Shown: positions 23,753 to 33,563, counted from the first letter of the stretch. The stretch is DNA of 64,000 bases from Acinetobacter sp. ANC 4204 (GCF_002135205.1 NZ_NEFZ01000011.1:1-64000), one strand, 5' to 3'. Numbers and translations: made by a program. The notes: generated by a model from the sequence alone, not told the origin.

Positions 23753-25462
23753 TTAAGCTTGGGCAATGACGGGCTCAGTTTGTGGCAAACGACGTTTGAT
23801 CACGGCATAAGCTACACCAGTCACCACGCTTCCAATCGCAATCGCCAATAAATATTTTAATGGATAATTCATCGCATTCGGAATGATCAGCACCATTACA
23901 CCGCCGTGCGGAGTGACCAATTCACATTTAAACAATGCAACCAAAGCCCCCGTTACAGCACCACCTGCGATCGTACATGGAAGCACTCGAATCGGATCTT
24001 TGGCTGCAAACGGAATAGCTCCTTCCGAAATAAAACATAGGCCAAGGACCACAGCAGCCTTCCCTGCATCTTGCTCAGGTTTGGCAAATTTATGCTTTGC
24101 CAGAAAAGTTGCAATTGCCATACCCAATGGCGGTACCATACCCGCGGCCATGGTAATCGCCATCGGTCCGTATGTTTGTGACGTCAGTAAGCCTACCGTA
24201 AAGGCATAAGCTGCTTTATTAATTGGCCCCCCTACATCAATACACATCATACTCCCAAGAATAATCCCCATGATCATGGCATTGGTCGTACCCATATTGG
24301 CAAGGAAATGTGTAAGTAATTCAAACAATTGTGCAACAGGCTGTCCAACCACATAAATCATGATTAAACCAACAGCTAAACTGGCTAATAGTGGAATAAT
24401 CAAAATTGGTTTTAAGGCTTCTAGGCTACTTGGGAGTTTTAATTGTTTCGATAAAAATAACGCAATATAACCTGCAATAAAACCTGCAACTAAGCCACCG
24501 AGAAAGCCTGCCTCTAATTGTGTTGCAAGCAAGCCTCCAATCAAACCAGGGGTTAAACCTGGACGATCCGCAATAGAATAGGCAATGTAACCTGCCAGCA
24601 TAGGTACCATGAGGGTAAATGCTGCAGCGCCTATTTGTTTTAAGGATGCTGCAAAGCTCCCTTCAACAGGATTGAGGCCAAACATAAACGAGATCGCAAT
24701 GATCAAACCGCCCGCCACCACCATCGGCAGCATGAAAGACACCCCCGTTAAAAGGTGTTTATAAATTCCAGCTTTTTCTTTGTTTTCACTTTCTGTCTTG
24801 GTGGCTGTTTGCTTACCCGTTTCAAGCACTTTGGCCTCAGCAATTGCATTTGCAAAAGTCTTATCGGTTTGCTTAAGGGCAAATCCCGTACCGCAGCGAT
24901 ATACACGTTTGCCTACAAAGCGATCGGTATTGACCTCAATATCCGTTGCTAAGATCACCACATCTGCATTGGCAATACATTCTGCCGATAAAATATTTTT
25001 AGCCCCAACCGAACCTTGGGTTTCAACATCAATCTGATAACCATGCTTTACTGCACCTTGTTGCAAGGCTTCGGCCGCCATAAACGTATGTGCAACACCA
25101 GTTGGACATGCTGTAATTGCGACAAACCGTGTAACCTCAGCATTGTCTGCAATAGGTTCATCTACAGCATCTGAATACTCAAAGACTTGTTGCAAAAGTA
25201 TGGTCGCATCATGTTGTGCGGCACCCAAACGAATGACTTTCACAACTTTGTCACGCAGTTGATCTGTATCTGTCGACTTCTGTCCCACAAAAACAACCGT
25301 ATCAATAGCATTTGATAAATCGAGATGTTCGACTGACGTCGCTACATGATTGGAAATACCAAGTGCTGTTGCTGCTTTGGACAATTTTTTGGCAAAAATC
25401 ACTGCATTAATCGGCTGCTCGGGACTATGTGGCACAAATAGAATATGTTTTATCTCTTGCAT
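23753..25462 (-). CDS. fruA: PTS fructose transporter subunit IIB'BC
   Basis: A 569-residue fructose permease of the phosphotransferase system that imports fructose as fructose-1-phosphate. Domains in order: a degenerate EIIB' (residues 1-100, no active cysteine), EIIB (about 112-215) with phosphorylated Cys119 in ITACPTGVAHTF, and a membrane EIIC domain (about 230-560). It is the third gene of fruB-fruK-fruA, four bases after fruK. Confidence 0.95.
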   Translation of the reverse strand: MQEIKHILFVPHSPEQPINAVIFAKKLSKAATALGISNHVATSVEHLDLSNAIDTVVFVGQKSTDTDQLRDKVVKVIRLGAAQHDATILLQQVFEYSDAVDEPIADNAEVTRFVAITACPTGVAHTFMAAEALQQGAVKHGYQIDVETQGSVGAKNILSAECIANADVVILATDIEVNTDRFVGKRVYRCGTGFALKQTDKTFANAIAEAKVLETGKQTATKTESENKEKAGIYKHLLTGVSFMLPMVVAGGLIIAISFMFGLNPVEGSFAASLKQIGAAAFTLMVPMLAGYIAYSIADRPGLTPGLIGGLLATQLEAGFLGGLVAGFIAGYIALFLSKQLKLPSSLEALKPILIIPLLASLAVGLIMIYVVGQPVAQLFELLTHFLANMGTTNAMIMGIILGSMMCIDVGGPINKAAYAFTVGLLTSQTYGPMAITMAAGMVPPLGMAIATFLAKHKFAKPEQDAGKAAVVLGLCFISEGAIPFAAKDPIRVLPCTIAGGAVTGALVALFKCELVTPHGGVMVLIIPNAMNYPLKYLLAIAIGSVVTGVAYAVIKRRLPQTEPVIAQA

Positions 25463-25466
25463 CGTA

Positions 25467-26399
25467 TTAACTCAATGATTGGACTGAGATTTGCGATTTC
25501 AAATCTTCAATAACAGCAAATTCTGGAAGGGCAAACCCAATTTGGGTCACAGCATTGCTCGCAATTGCGGTTGCTGTTTTCAATGTTTCTTCTGGGGAAG
25601 TTGAACTCAACAAGCCATGAATCATCCCTGCCACTAAGGAATCTCCTGCACCGACCGTACTTTGGACGCTGACCTTCGGTGCAGTAGCATGCAGGGATTG
25701 TGTGCGGTGAAGCCAGTTCACCCCGTTTTCACCCATCGAGACCACAATGTGTTCTATCTGACTATTTAAACGGGCAAAAAGGTGCTGTTGTTCTGCAAAA
25801 GTTTCTGCTGGCAAATGGTAAGTTTCTGTCAACTCATCCGTATTGGGCTTAATCAACCAAGGATGGGCAGCAATTGCCGCTTTCAATGCAATACCACTGG
25901 TATCCACTGCGACTTTTTTACCCTCAGACTGTAACCATATAATCAGCGTTGAAAGCTCTTCTGCAGAAAAACCTTGTGGCAAACTACCTGCAATCACAAT
26001 CGCATCCACTGCAAAAATCAGTTGTGATAAGCGCTCACGTAGCTGTTGTTTTGCGGTGGTATCCACAAAAAAGCCCTTGCCATTGATGTCTGTCATCTGA
26101 CCAGAGGCTTCTGCAACTTTAATGTTTTGTCGTGTTTCACCTGCAACATAAATAAATTGGTTATCAAATTGCTCTTGCTGGATATGATGGTCAAAAATTT
26201 GACGGTTTTCTTGCCCCAAAAAGCCACTCACAATCAGTTCATGTCCCAAATCCTTAAGGACCTGTGCCACGTTTAAGCCTTTACCTGCTGCATGGCTTTG
26301 GGCCGTTAACTGACGATTGACCTCACCAATTTTTAGTTGATCCAATTGCACGGTAAGGTCAATTGCAGGATTCAGGGTAATGCTTAATATCTTAGCCAT
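25467..26399 (-). CDS. fruK: 1-phosphofructokinase
   Basis: A 310-residue PfkB-family kinase that converts fructose-1-phosphate to fructose-1,6-bisphosphate. Seen: the N-terminal ITLNPAIDLTVQL, the glycine-rich GKGLNVAQVLKDLG, and the C-terminal signature TVGAGDSLVAGMIHGLL with the catalytic aspartate. The true start is ATG 26399, preceded by GGAGT; the longer frame would overlap fruB. It lies seven bases after fruB. Confidence 0.95.
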   Translation of the reverse strand: MAKILSITLNPAIDLTVQLDQLKIGEVNRQLTAQSHAAGKGLNVAQVLKDLGHELIVSGFLGQENRQIFDHHIQQEQFDNQFIYVAGETRQNIKVAEASGQMTDINGKGFFVDTTAKQQLRERLSQLIFAVDAIVIAGSLPQGFSAEELSTLIIWLQSEGKKVAVDTSGIALKAAIAAHPWLIKPNTDELTETYHLPAETFAEQQHLFARLNSQIEHIVVSMGENGVNWLHRTQSLHATAPKVSVQSTVGAGDSLVAGMIHGLLSSTSPEETLKTATAIASNAVTQIGFALPEFAVIEDLKSQISVQSLS

Positions 26400-26406
26400 T
26401 CGGTAA

Positions 26407-29271
26407 TCACTCCACCAATGCACGTACGGCAGTTGCACTGTCACAACTTAAGGCTTGCTGTGCGATCTGTTGGCAATTTATATAGTTCAAACCACGAATT
26501 TGCGCCTTCACCAATGGAATACTGGTACTCGACATACTCAACTCATCCACGCCCAAGCCCATCAATACAGGCACAGCTTTTGGGTCAGCAGCCAATTCAC
26601 CACAAATGCCCACCCATTTACCATGCTGATGTGCTGCCCGAACCGTCTGATCAATCAATAACAAAATACTCGGATGTAAGCCATCAGCTTCAGCAGACAA
26701 CAGCGGATGACCACGGTCAATCGCCAGAGTATATTGAGTCAAATCATTGGTTCCAATACTAAAAAAATCAACTTCTTGAGCAAGAATCGGAGCCAACAAT
26801 GCTGCCGCAGGAACCTCAATCATAATACCGACTTGTAAGTTTTCACATGGATGCTGTATGCGAACCTCATCCAAAATCGCTTTTGCTGCTCGCCATTCTT
26901 CAACCCGCCCAATCATAGGAAACATAATCCTTAATGGGCGATTATCCGCCGCTTTAAGTAAAGCAACCAATTGCTGACGTAACAATTCTGGCTTACGTAA
27001 AGTCAGACGAATACCACGTAAGCCCAAGAATGGATTTTCTTCTTTTTCAATAGGCAAATACGGCAAAGGTTTGTCCCCACCCACATCAAGTGTACGTACC
27101 ACCAATGGACGACCCGCCAAAGCATCTAACACCACCCGATAATCGGCTTCCTGTGTAGCCTCATCAGGCGCACTGCTGTGTGACATAAAGACCAATTCTG
27201 TGCGTAGCAAACCAATTGCTTCTGCCCCATCTGCCACAGCCTGTATCGTAGCGCCCACTTTGCCAATATTGGCTGCAATTTCAACTTGATGTTGATCCAG
27301 TGTGATGGCAGGTTCTAAACAGTGCTGTTCCGCTTGTTCTCGTAACTCACGCTGGCGTTGGCGCTCTGCAATAGCATGATCAATCTGGCTTGGCTCTGGT
27401 GAGACCACATACTCACCTGTATCCCCATTAATCAGCACGGTGGCATGGTTCTCAATACTTAAAACAGTTGCACCCGCACCTACGACCGCTGGAATAGCCA
27501 AAGCACGTGCCACAATAGCACTATGGGCACTCGCCCCACCAACCGCGGTCAAAATACCTGCAACCCGGTCTTTATTCAGACGCGCGACATCACTTGGACC
27601 AACATCATGCATAATTAAGATATAAGGTTGTTCGGGTTCTGTGACCTCAGCAACACCGCACAAAGCAGCCAAAACACGCTCACCAATATCTCTCAAATCA
27701 GCCGCACGCTCTGCCAGTAAATGATCACTAAGTGCAGCCTGCGCAGTCGCAGCCACTTCAATATGCTCATGCCAAGCCGCCGCAGCAGACAACCCTTGTT
27801 TTAAACCGCGTTGCACACTTTGGATGAGGTCTGGGTCATCCAGCATTTCCAAATGTGCCATGAAAATCTGCTTAATGGCGGTAGATTCAGTATGCGCAAT
27901 GAATTGACGTAAGCTGTTTTTCACCTGATGAAGCGCAATTTCAAGCTTTTCATTCTCAGCTTTAAAGCTCTGTCCGAGACGTTCATAGCTAAATTCACGT
28001 GGCTTCACCACATGTGCAGGACCAAAAGCAAGGCCAGTTGATGCTGCAATACCGCAGCTCCCCGTATCGCCATGTGATTCAAAACGCAGTAATTCCAAAG
28101 TATTTACGACTGGGTCGCTACTGCTGTGCTGATGAGATACAAGGTCAACAGCTTCAACCTCTTCTCCTAAACCCTGTTGAACTGCATCAATAATCTGTTC
28201 TAAGCCTGCTACAGCATCGGTATCAGGTTGTGCAATAAAAGTCAGAGTTTGACCACGGCGGCATCCCATGGCTAATAATTTGGTTAAACTTTTTGCCGAA
28301 ACGTAAGCCCCCTCATCTACAGCAACGAGAATATCCCCTGCAAATTTCTTGGTCATATTGACCAAGTGTGTCGCGGGACGCGCATGTAGTCCATGAGCGT
28401 TGGCTAAGACAATACGACGAGATGGCCAATCAGGAATCAGTTCAGCACCAATTAACTGCGCCAACTGGTGACTATCTTGCTCTTGGTTGAGGGTATGAAC
28501 TTGTTCAGTATCAAACAAAATATCCATTAATTGTTGAAACCGTGGCATATCCAGTTGCTCATTACTGGCAATACACACCAAAGTCTTGAGCATTTCCTGC
28601 TGATGGCTTAAAACCTGTTCCGCTTTTACCAAACTTACAGCTGGGCTCAAAACATGCTGGTTCGAAGTGATCGACCAGACCCCCTCCCCTAAATGAATCA
28701 TGCTTTTTAGATTTAAACCCGACAGAAAACCACACTCCACCATTTTTTGCTGTTTCAGTAGCTGTGTTGCCTGCCAAATCAAATCCTCTACATCTAGTGC
28801 GGGAACTTGAGTGGCGATTAAATTTTCATGCAATGCCAAAGATGCTGGTTGGGCTTGTAATAATGCAATAATTTGCTCTGCAGATTGAGCCTGTTTCACT
28901 TGGTCAGCGACCTCGTTAATTAAAGCCCGTGTCAAAACTTGTAAGACTTGCAAATGCTCATCTGATTTCGCAGCAATCACCACCGCTAAATAAATTTTAT
29001 TTTCACCGTCCCAAACAATTCCTTCAGGAAAGTGCGCCAGACGAATACCCGTTTTTAAAATAGATTGGCGCGACTGAGGTGTCCCATGCGGAATGGCAAT
29101 TCCTTGCCCTAAATACGTTGCACTTTGTTGTTCGCGCGCGGTCAAGCCATGAATATAATCAGGGGTAACCAATTGGTCTTCGACTAAGATATCGACTAGA
29201 CATTGCAACGCTTGTGCCTTATCAGTGGCGTGTTGTTTCATTCGAACATGTTGTATATCTAGCGCGAGCAT
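26407..29271 (-). CDS. fruB: Fused PTS protein EIIA(Fru)-HPr-EI
   Basis: A 954-residue multiphosphoryl transfer protein that carries phosphate from phosphoenolpyruvate to FruA. Phosphorylated histidines in order are His62 in IAIPHGTP (EIIA), His296 in NAHGLHARPA (HPr) and His583 in GGASAHSAIVARA (EI). A linker domain (about 150-280) separates EIIA and HPr. ATG 29271 is preferred because AAGGA lies six bases upstream and it matches the short N-terminus of relatives; the frame is open to 29307. It leads the operon. Confidence 0.93.
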   Translation of the reverse strand: MLALDIQHVRMKQHATDKAQALQCLVDILVEDQLVTPDYIHGLTAREQQSATYLGQGIAIPHGTPQSRQSILKTGIRLAHFPEGIVWDGENKIYLAVVIAAKSDEHLQVLQVLTRALINEVADQVKQAQSAEQIIALLQAQPASLALHENLIATQVPALDVEDLIWQATQLLKQQKMVECGFLSGLNLKSMIHLGEGVWSITSNQHVLSPAVSLVKAEQVLSHQQEMLKTLVCIASNEQLDMPRFQQLMDILFDTEQVHTLNQEQDSHQLAQLIGAELIPDWPSRRIVLANAHGLHARPATHLVNMTKKFAGDILVAVDEGAYVSAKSLTKLLAMGCRRGQTLTFIAQPDTDAVAGLEQIIDAVQQGLGEEVEAVDLVSHQHSSSDPVVNTLELLRFESHGDTGSCGIAASTGLAFGPAHVVKPREFSYERLGQSFKAENEKLEIALHQVKNSLRQFIAHTESTAIKQIFMAHLEMLDDPDLIQSVQRGLKQGLSAAAAWHEHIEVAATAQAALSDHLLAERAADLRDIGERVLAALCGVAEVTEPEQPYILIMHDVGPSDVARLNKDRVAGILTAVGGASAHSAIVARALAIPAVVGAGATVLSIENHATVLINGDTGEYVVSPEPSQIDHAIAERQRQRELREQAEQHCLEPAITLDQHQVEIAANIGKVGATIQAVADGAEAIGLLRTELVFMSHSSAPDEATQEADYRVVLDALAGRPLVVRTLDVGGDKPLPYLPIEKEENPFLGLRGIRLTLRKPELLRQQLVALLKAADNRPLRIMFPMIGRVEEWRAAKAILDEVRIQHPCENLQVGIMIEVPAAALLAPILAQEVDFFSIGTNDLTQYTLAIDRGHPLLSAEADGLHPSILLLIDQTVRAAHQHGKWVGICGELAADPKAVPVLMGLGVDELSMSSTSIPLVKAQIRGLNYINCQQIAQQALSCDSATAVRALVE

Positions 29272-29379
29272 AAAACGTCCTTGCAAAGCAGCATAGTGAG
29301 AAGCCATGCCTTTTTTACTGGAGAAAAAATAAAAGTCGAATTCTACTCAGGATTTACCCGAAAATCTGTATATTTTAGT

Positions 29380-29397
29380 CAATCATTTAAATGATTG
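29380..29397. promoter_or_regulatory. Perfect 18-bp palindrome upstream of fruB, candidate operator
   Basis: CAATCATTTAAATGATTG reads the same on both strands. It lies about 110 bases before the fruB start, and its end overlaps a minus-strand TTGACT that could serve as a -35 element. It does not look like the known FruR/Cra box (TGAAACGTTTCA), so the binding protein is unknown. Confidence 0.5.
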
Positions 29398-29466
29398 TTA
29401 TCGTGAATAAAGGTTTAATATTTTATGAAGAAAAATTTTCATAAATTATAAATAGTTAAGAATAGT

Positions 29467-29502
29467 TAAAAAAAGAGAAGGAAATATGTTCCTCCTCTTT
29501 TT
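29467..29502 (-). terminator. Rho-independent terminator of metR
   Basis: On the minus strand AAAAAGAG-G-AGGAA pairs with TTCCT-TCTCTTTTT around a 5-base loop with one mismatch, and the stem runs into a T tract. It starts ten bases past the metR stop codon. Confidence 0.75.
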
Positions 29503-29511
29503 ATTTTTCAA

Positions 29512-30429
29512 CTAGATATAGTATTGCGCTCTTTTTTTGGCAAATTTATCGAGCTGCTTTAAAAAGCCTTCAAAATAGTCTTTTTCTTTTTCTTCAGTAC
29601 GATATCCAGCGTAGAGAGTACGACGCAAACCTTCAGGTGCTACACAGTCCAAACGACGTGAAGTCACCCAGCCTTTTTGTTCATATTCATTCACCACCCA
29701 ATCGGGTAATGCTCCTATGCCACGACCACTGGCCACCAACTGGATCAGCATTTGAGTCAGATCGGTGGTACGGATTTGTTTTGGCAGAATATTGGCTGGA
29801 ATAAACAGACGCGACATAATATCCAAACGATGTTTATCAACTGGATAGGTAATAAGAGTCTCTTCGGCAAGCTCTTGTACAGTAATCTCTTTAGCGCGAA
29901 CCAAAGGATGGGTATTGGATAAGACCAAACGTGACTCGTACTCAAAAATTGGGAAATATTCTACCCCTTTTAATGCAATCGGATCGGCTGTAATCAATAG
30001 GTCAAATTCGCCCGTCTGTAATAATTCATGCGGGTTCGCCTCAAAGCCTGAAGCAAAGTCCAAATCAACATCAGGATATTGCTGACGATATTGATTTAAC
30101 AACGGCATTAACCAATCAAAACAACTATGACACTCAGAAGAAAAGGTAATGCGTCCTGTTTGCCCATGTACGATACGGGTAATGTCGCTTTGTGCAATTT
30201 GTACCTGTGGTAACACCTCATCCGCTAGCTTTAATAGACGCTGTCCAACATTCGAAAAACTGACAGGACGACTGCGACGATTCACCACCTCCACGCCAAA
30301 CCATTGATCAAGCTCACGCAACTGGTGCGATAGTGCTGAAGGGGTTAAACACAAATCCCCTGCGGCAGCAACCAATGAGCCATGCTCTCTTAAGGCGGTC
30401 AAAGTTTTTAAATGGCGGAGTTCTAACAT
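29512..30429 (-). CDS. metR: LysR-family regulator MetR
   Basis: A 305-residue LysR-type regulator. The N-terminal helix-turn-helix (LELRHLKTLTALREHGSL, then TPSALSHQLRELD) is the MetR type, and the rest is a periplasmic-binding-protein-like effector domain; MetR senses homocysteine and controls methionine synthesis genes. ATG 30429 is the start; the longer frame would use TTG. The methionine synthase gene it usually controls is not next to it here. Confidence 0.85.
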   Translation of the reverse strand: MLELRHLKTLTALREHGSLVAAAGDLCLTPSALSHQLRELDQWFGVEVVNRRSRPVSFSNVGQRLLKLADEVLPQVQIAQSDITRIVHGQTGRITFSSECHSCFDWLMPLLNQYRQQYPDVDLDFASGFEANPHELLQTGEFDLLITADPIALKGVEYFPIFEYESRLVLSNTHPLVRAKEITVQELAEETLITYPVDKHRLDIMSRLFIPANILPKQIRTTDLTQMLIQLVASGRGIGALPDWVVNEYEQKGWVTSRRLDCVAPEGLRRTLYAGYRTEEKEKDYFEGFLKQLDKFAKKRAQYYI

Positions 30430-30878
30430 CTGGCGCAACTCAAGGTTTAATTTTAATAGATACGGTATAGCTTAACTGATAATTACGCCCAATACTTAAT
30501 ATTTTTCATCTTTAAATTAAACTTATTAATTTATTTCATTATTTAATTTGAAAGCATGCTGTCTATAACAAAAATTTTACCGCCCTACACGGTATGTAAA
30601 TATATTCAGCACACGATCAAAAACTCAGAGATGCAAGCCATAATTTACTGCTGAAGCCTGTTTTAGACATGAAAGTAACTCTCAAACAAGTAAAGAAAAT
30701 GATTGGCACGATCAACTACAAGTTAAAAACCACAGCTAAACACTTCTTATGGGTTAAGCTCAATCCACCCTATTATATACCTGAGTGATATTCATCTCAT
30801 TTATATAAAGCTGATGTTTTCAAACACCTTCAATCAACTAAAGCACACTACATTATTTGCCTCAGCCTTGGTTTTTGA

Positions 30879-30894
30879 TGTTCCACGTGAAGCA
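30879..30894. promoter_or_regulatory. parS-like palindrome TGTTCCACGTGAAGCA
   Basis: The 16 bases differ at two positions from the general parS consensus TGTTTCACGTGAAACA and at two from the Pseudomonas form TGTTCCACGTGGAACA. The core TTCCACGTGAA lies inside a longer near-palindrome GATG...CATC. No parB is nearby. It could be a secondary ParB site or chance. Confidence 0.4.
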
Positions 30895-30964
30895 TCATGT
30901 AAGCAGGGAGCAAAAGTCGTTTGTATCTCAAACTAACGAGATACAAAACAAGGCATGCAAAAAC

Positions 30965-30990
30965 AAAAAAAGCTTCCTATTTTGGAAGCT
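30965..30990 (-). terminator. Rho-independent terminator of the 64-residue gene
   Basis: A 7-bp stem (AGCTTCC 30971-30977 with GGAAGCT 30984-30990) with a 6-base loop is followed by six T on the minus strand. It begins 15 bases past the stop codon of the small gene. Confidence 0.8.
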
Positions 30991-31005
30991 CTTTTCAATC
31001 TTAAC

Positions 31006-31200
31006 TTAACTATCAATCGTGAGTTTTAAAATCTCAGCTTTGGTATAACCACGTTCTTTTAAAAGATGTTGAATGGCTTTTTTCTCATCTTGATCTTCAA
31101 GAAATTTACAGCGTTGGATCAAACGCATATCAGTTTCAAATTGGAAATTATGACGACACTCCAATTCCTTATTAGAAGGCGTAGTAAAAAAATGCAGCAC
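31006..31200 (-). CDS. Conserved-looking small protein of unknown function
   Basis: A 64-residue cytoplasmic, highly charged protein (ending KKAIQHLLKERGYTKAEILKLTIDS) with no membrane segment. A dedicated terminator right after the stop and a proper ATG support a real gene. The helical C-terminal part looks like a small DNA- or protein-binding helix pair. I do not recognise a family. Confidence 0.6.
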   Translation of the reverse strand: MLHFFTTPSNKELECRHNFQFETDMRLIQRCKFLEDQDEKKAIQHLLKERGYTKAEILKLTIDS

Positions 31201-31500
31201 TGTTAGATACTCTCTTTCTTGCTGTTGAAGTGGCCCGCCTTCAACGAATACCTATCTAACACAACTGTTAAACACCCTTTGTGTAAATGATGACGAATCT
31301 CGATCCATTATGCAAGTTTAGGCCTCTCAAATGTTCTCTCTATATCCATTACAAGGCTAAGTGCATATCTTAATCATCGACTCAACTCGCTTTTGATCAT
31401 GAAAATTCATCAGCTCATCCTGAGAATTCTTCACCCAATCTGGATTGATCTGTCTCTTAGACGTTTTAAACTGTCTGGTTTAAATATATAACCATTCAAT
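31201..31500. other. Gene-free stretch of 300 bases before queH
   Basis: It holds the divergent starts of the small gene and queH. A/T-rich blocks near 31475-31490 (TTTAAATATATAA) could give a -10 for queH. No clear operator or RNA structure was found; in particular I see no preQ1 riboswitch, which might have been expected before a queuosine gene. Confidence 0.5.
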
Positions 31501-32166
31501 ATGTCGAAGCTCGAACGTCAGAAACTTACCCTCCCCACAGGTCATGACAAACTGCTCCTGCATTCCTGCTGTGCACCTTGTTCAGGTGAAGTCATGGAAA
31601 CCCTGATTGAGTCAGGTATCAATTTTTCCATCTTTTTTTACAATCCCAATATTCATCCCGTGAAAGAATATCTAATTCGTAAAGAAGAAAATATTCGCTT
31701 TGCAGAAAAACATCATATTCCATTTATTGACTGTGATTACGATACAGACAACTGGTTTGCACGTGCCAAAGGGATGGAAAATGAGCCAGAGAAAGGCATC
31801 CGTTGTACCATGTGTTTTGATATGCGGTTTGAACGAACGGCGTTATATGCGGCAGAACATGGCTTTAGCCTAATCAGTAGCTCTCTCGGCATTTCCCGTT
31901 GGAAGAATATGCAACAGATCAATGAATGCGGACACCGTTCTGCTTCACATTATGCAGGCATTCAGTACTGGGACTATAACTGGCGCAAACATGGCGGTGC
32001 GGTACGCATGCTAGACATCAGCAAACGTGAAGAATTTTATCAACAAGAATACTGTGGTTGCGTGTATTCACTGCGGGATAGCAACCGCTGGCGCATGAGC
32101 CAAGGCCGTGAGCGCATCAAACTCGGAGAAAAGTTCTATTCAAATGCTATGGATCAGGACAGCTGA
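31501..32166 (+). CDS. queH: Epoxyqueuosine reductase QueH
   Basis: A 221-residue QueH (formerly DUF208), the alternative to QueG for the last step of queuosine synthesis in tRNA, epoxyqueuosine to queuosine. The metal and Fe-S ligands are visible: Cys23-Cys24-x2-Cys27 in [10 protein letters not shown], Cys102-x2-Cys105 in [10 protein letters not shown], and Cys185-x-Cys187 in YCGCVYSL. The gene converges on the next with only two bases between the stops. Confidence 0.92.
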   Translation: MSKLERQKLTLPTGHDKLLLHSCCAPCSGEVMETLIESGINFSIFFYNPNIHPVKEYLIRKEENIRFAEKHHIPFIDCDYDTDNWFARAKGMENEPEKGIRCTMCFDMRFERTALYAAEHGFSLISSSLGISRWKNMQQINECGHRSASHYAGIQYWDYNWRKHGGAVRMLDISKREEFYQQEYCGCVYSLRDSNRWRMSQGRERIKLGEKFYSNAMDQDS

Positions 32167-32168
32167 TT

Positions 32169-33563
32169 TTAGTCTGCAGACTCCACATACCAATTTTTCC
32201 AAGAGCTGGTTCCACGTACCGCAATCGACACGGTCGGAATCAGCTTTTCTTTTAAAATCGCTGTTTGTCCAACCGCTTTGGCTAAGCGTGCTTTGACGGA
32301 ATGAATGCATTCACGGTCACCAAATTCACAGCGGTCTAAACTGGTTCCACCACAGGGCCCATTGGCCAAACCTTTGGGGCAAGTTTCTGGGCAAATGTAC
32401 AGGGTCTCGCCTAAACGGCATTGACCACAACTCTCACAGCCCACCACTGCATGCTTACTCAAATGTTCCGTTTTCAGTAATGCATTGTTGGCTTTCGTTC
32501 GATCCCAAACATTAAAATTAAAAATAAACCGCCCTACTCCTTTAGCCAGTTTAGATTCAAATAAAGCATCGTGCATCAGATGCAGATGTTGGTATTTAAT
32601 GATCTGACTTGAGGTCGCAGGCCGTGAATAATAAGTCAGCTTCGGATGAAACTCTGTACCTGTTTGCACCTGCCAAAGCGTATTCCAAAGTCGTTCACAC
32701 TCAGCAAAACTCAAGTGTCGATATTCTTCAATATAGCGTTCCAACAACATTTGTTCTTCAGGCTGATGGCAAGCCGATAAATGCACTCCCGCAAAGCCCA
32801 AATGTCGACACATAAGAATCTGTAATGCGCAGCGCACATAAACGCGATCACTTAAACCCTGTTCTTTTTCCTGTTGTAACACCTTCAATATATGCGGGGT
32901 AATTACAATGCCGGCTACCTTATGTTTCAGCATAAACTTAGCCCGCGCCAAGGTCAGTGGCATAACGCAGGCTAAGATTTTCTGCGCATACTGATGTTGC
33001 GCTAAAAATGCATGTGCATCCTGTAAAGCAGCCATGTCATAGCCCAATTGGGTAATCACATAATCCGCCCCTGCTTTCATCTTTTTATGCAGTTTCAGAT
33101 ATTGTGCCTCTTTTTCCGCTTCCGCATATTTAAACGGATTAAACGCCACACCGATATGAAAACCGCCTTGGCGTTTGGCTTCCATGACAGCATTCACAGA
33201 CTCCAAATAACGTGTCCGTGGCTCTAAGTCATGGCTGTAGTGGTGCTGTTTTAATTTATCACCCGTTAAGAGTAACAGGTTCTTTTGACCCTGTATTTTT
33301 GCATCTTGCAAAAACTGCTCAAAGTCCCGTATATCGCGCGCTTTCCCCGAAAAGTGAATGACTTTTTCAATCGCTTGTGGATACTGCTTGGCGACCATTA
33401 AAGGCGCTTCATCGTCATCCGCATGTACCCGATCGGCCAGCGTCATAGCCGCAGGAAAACCTGCAAATTGAGTCTTGACAGGCGATTGGGCTTGCTGCAC
33501 GCTTAAGTATTCAACCAATACGCAAAATTGTTGCTGTGCAAAATATTGAGCAAGTAAGGACAT
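32169..33563 (-). CDS. MTHFR-like protein with C-terminal cysteine-rich domain
   Basis: A 464-residue protein. The first 330 residues resemble a methylenetetrahydrofolate reductase barrel (HIGVAFNPFKY, GADYVITQLGYDM), and residues 375-422 hold eight cysteines (376, 379, 382, 391, 395, 404, 412, 419), as in the MTHFR C-terminal zinc/iron-sulphur domain. The frame is open 28 codons further, but that part translates a T-rich tract into a false membrane helix and begins with GTG, so ATG 33563 is preferred, although it lacks a good ribosome site. Such proteins occur with or in place of MetF; the exact reaction here is not known. Confidence 0.75.
   Translation of the reverse strand: MSLLAQYFAQQQFCVLVEYLSVQQAQSPVKTQFAGFPAAMTLADRVHADDDEAPLMVAKQYPQAIEKVIHFSGKARDIRDFEQFLQDAKIQGQKNLLLLTGDKLKQHHYSHDLEPRTRYLESVNAVMEAKRQGGFHIGVAFNPFKYAEAEKEAQYLKLHKKMKAGADYVITQLGYDMAALQDAHAFLAQHQYAQKILACVMPLTLARAKFMLKHKVAGIVITPHILKVLQQEKEQGLSDRVYVRCALQILMCRHLGFAGVHLSACHQPEEQMLLERYIEEYRHLSFAECERLWNTLWQVQTGTEFHPKLTYYSRPATSSQIIKYQHLHLMHDALFESKLAKGVGRFIFNFNVWDRTKANNALLKTEHLSKHAVVGCESCGQCRLGETLYICPETCPKGLANGPCGGTSLDRCEFGDRECIHSVKARLAKAVGQTAILKEKLIPTVSIAVRGTSSWKNWYVESAD

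Larger units (their letters stand above)
30430..31005. other. Gene-free stretch of 576 bases
   Basis: No credible coding frame. It holds the metR upstream region, very A/T-rich near 30480-30560, the parS-like palindrome at 30879-30894, and the terminator of the small gene at its right end. The rest shows nothing I can name. Confidence 0.6.

Noticed and set aside
23883..24209. Plus-strand frame antisense to fruA, and similar antisense frames across the operons
   Set aside because: Low-complexity antisense reading of membrane-protein codons; none has a ribosome site or family pattern.
28562..28777. Small frame inside fruB
   Set aside because: Shadow of fruB in another frame; no independent start signal.
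23753..29271. A separate EI/HPr-type regulatory PTS
   Set aside because: The three histidine sites and the linkage to fruK and fruA show the ordinary fructose PTS fusion protein.
31201..31500. preQ1 riboswitch before queH
   Set aside because: No H-type pseudoknot pattern or conserved preQ1 aptamer bases were visible near the start.
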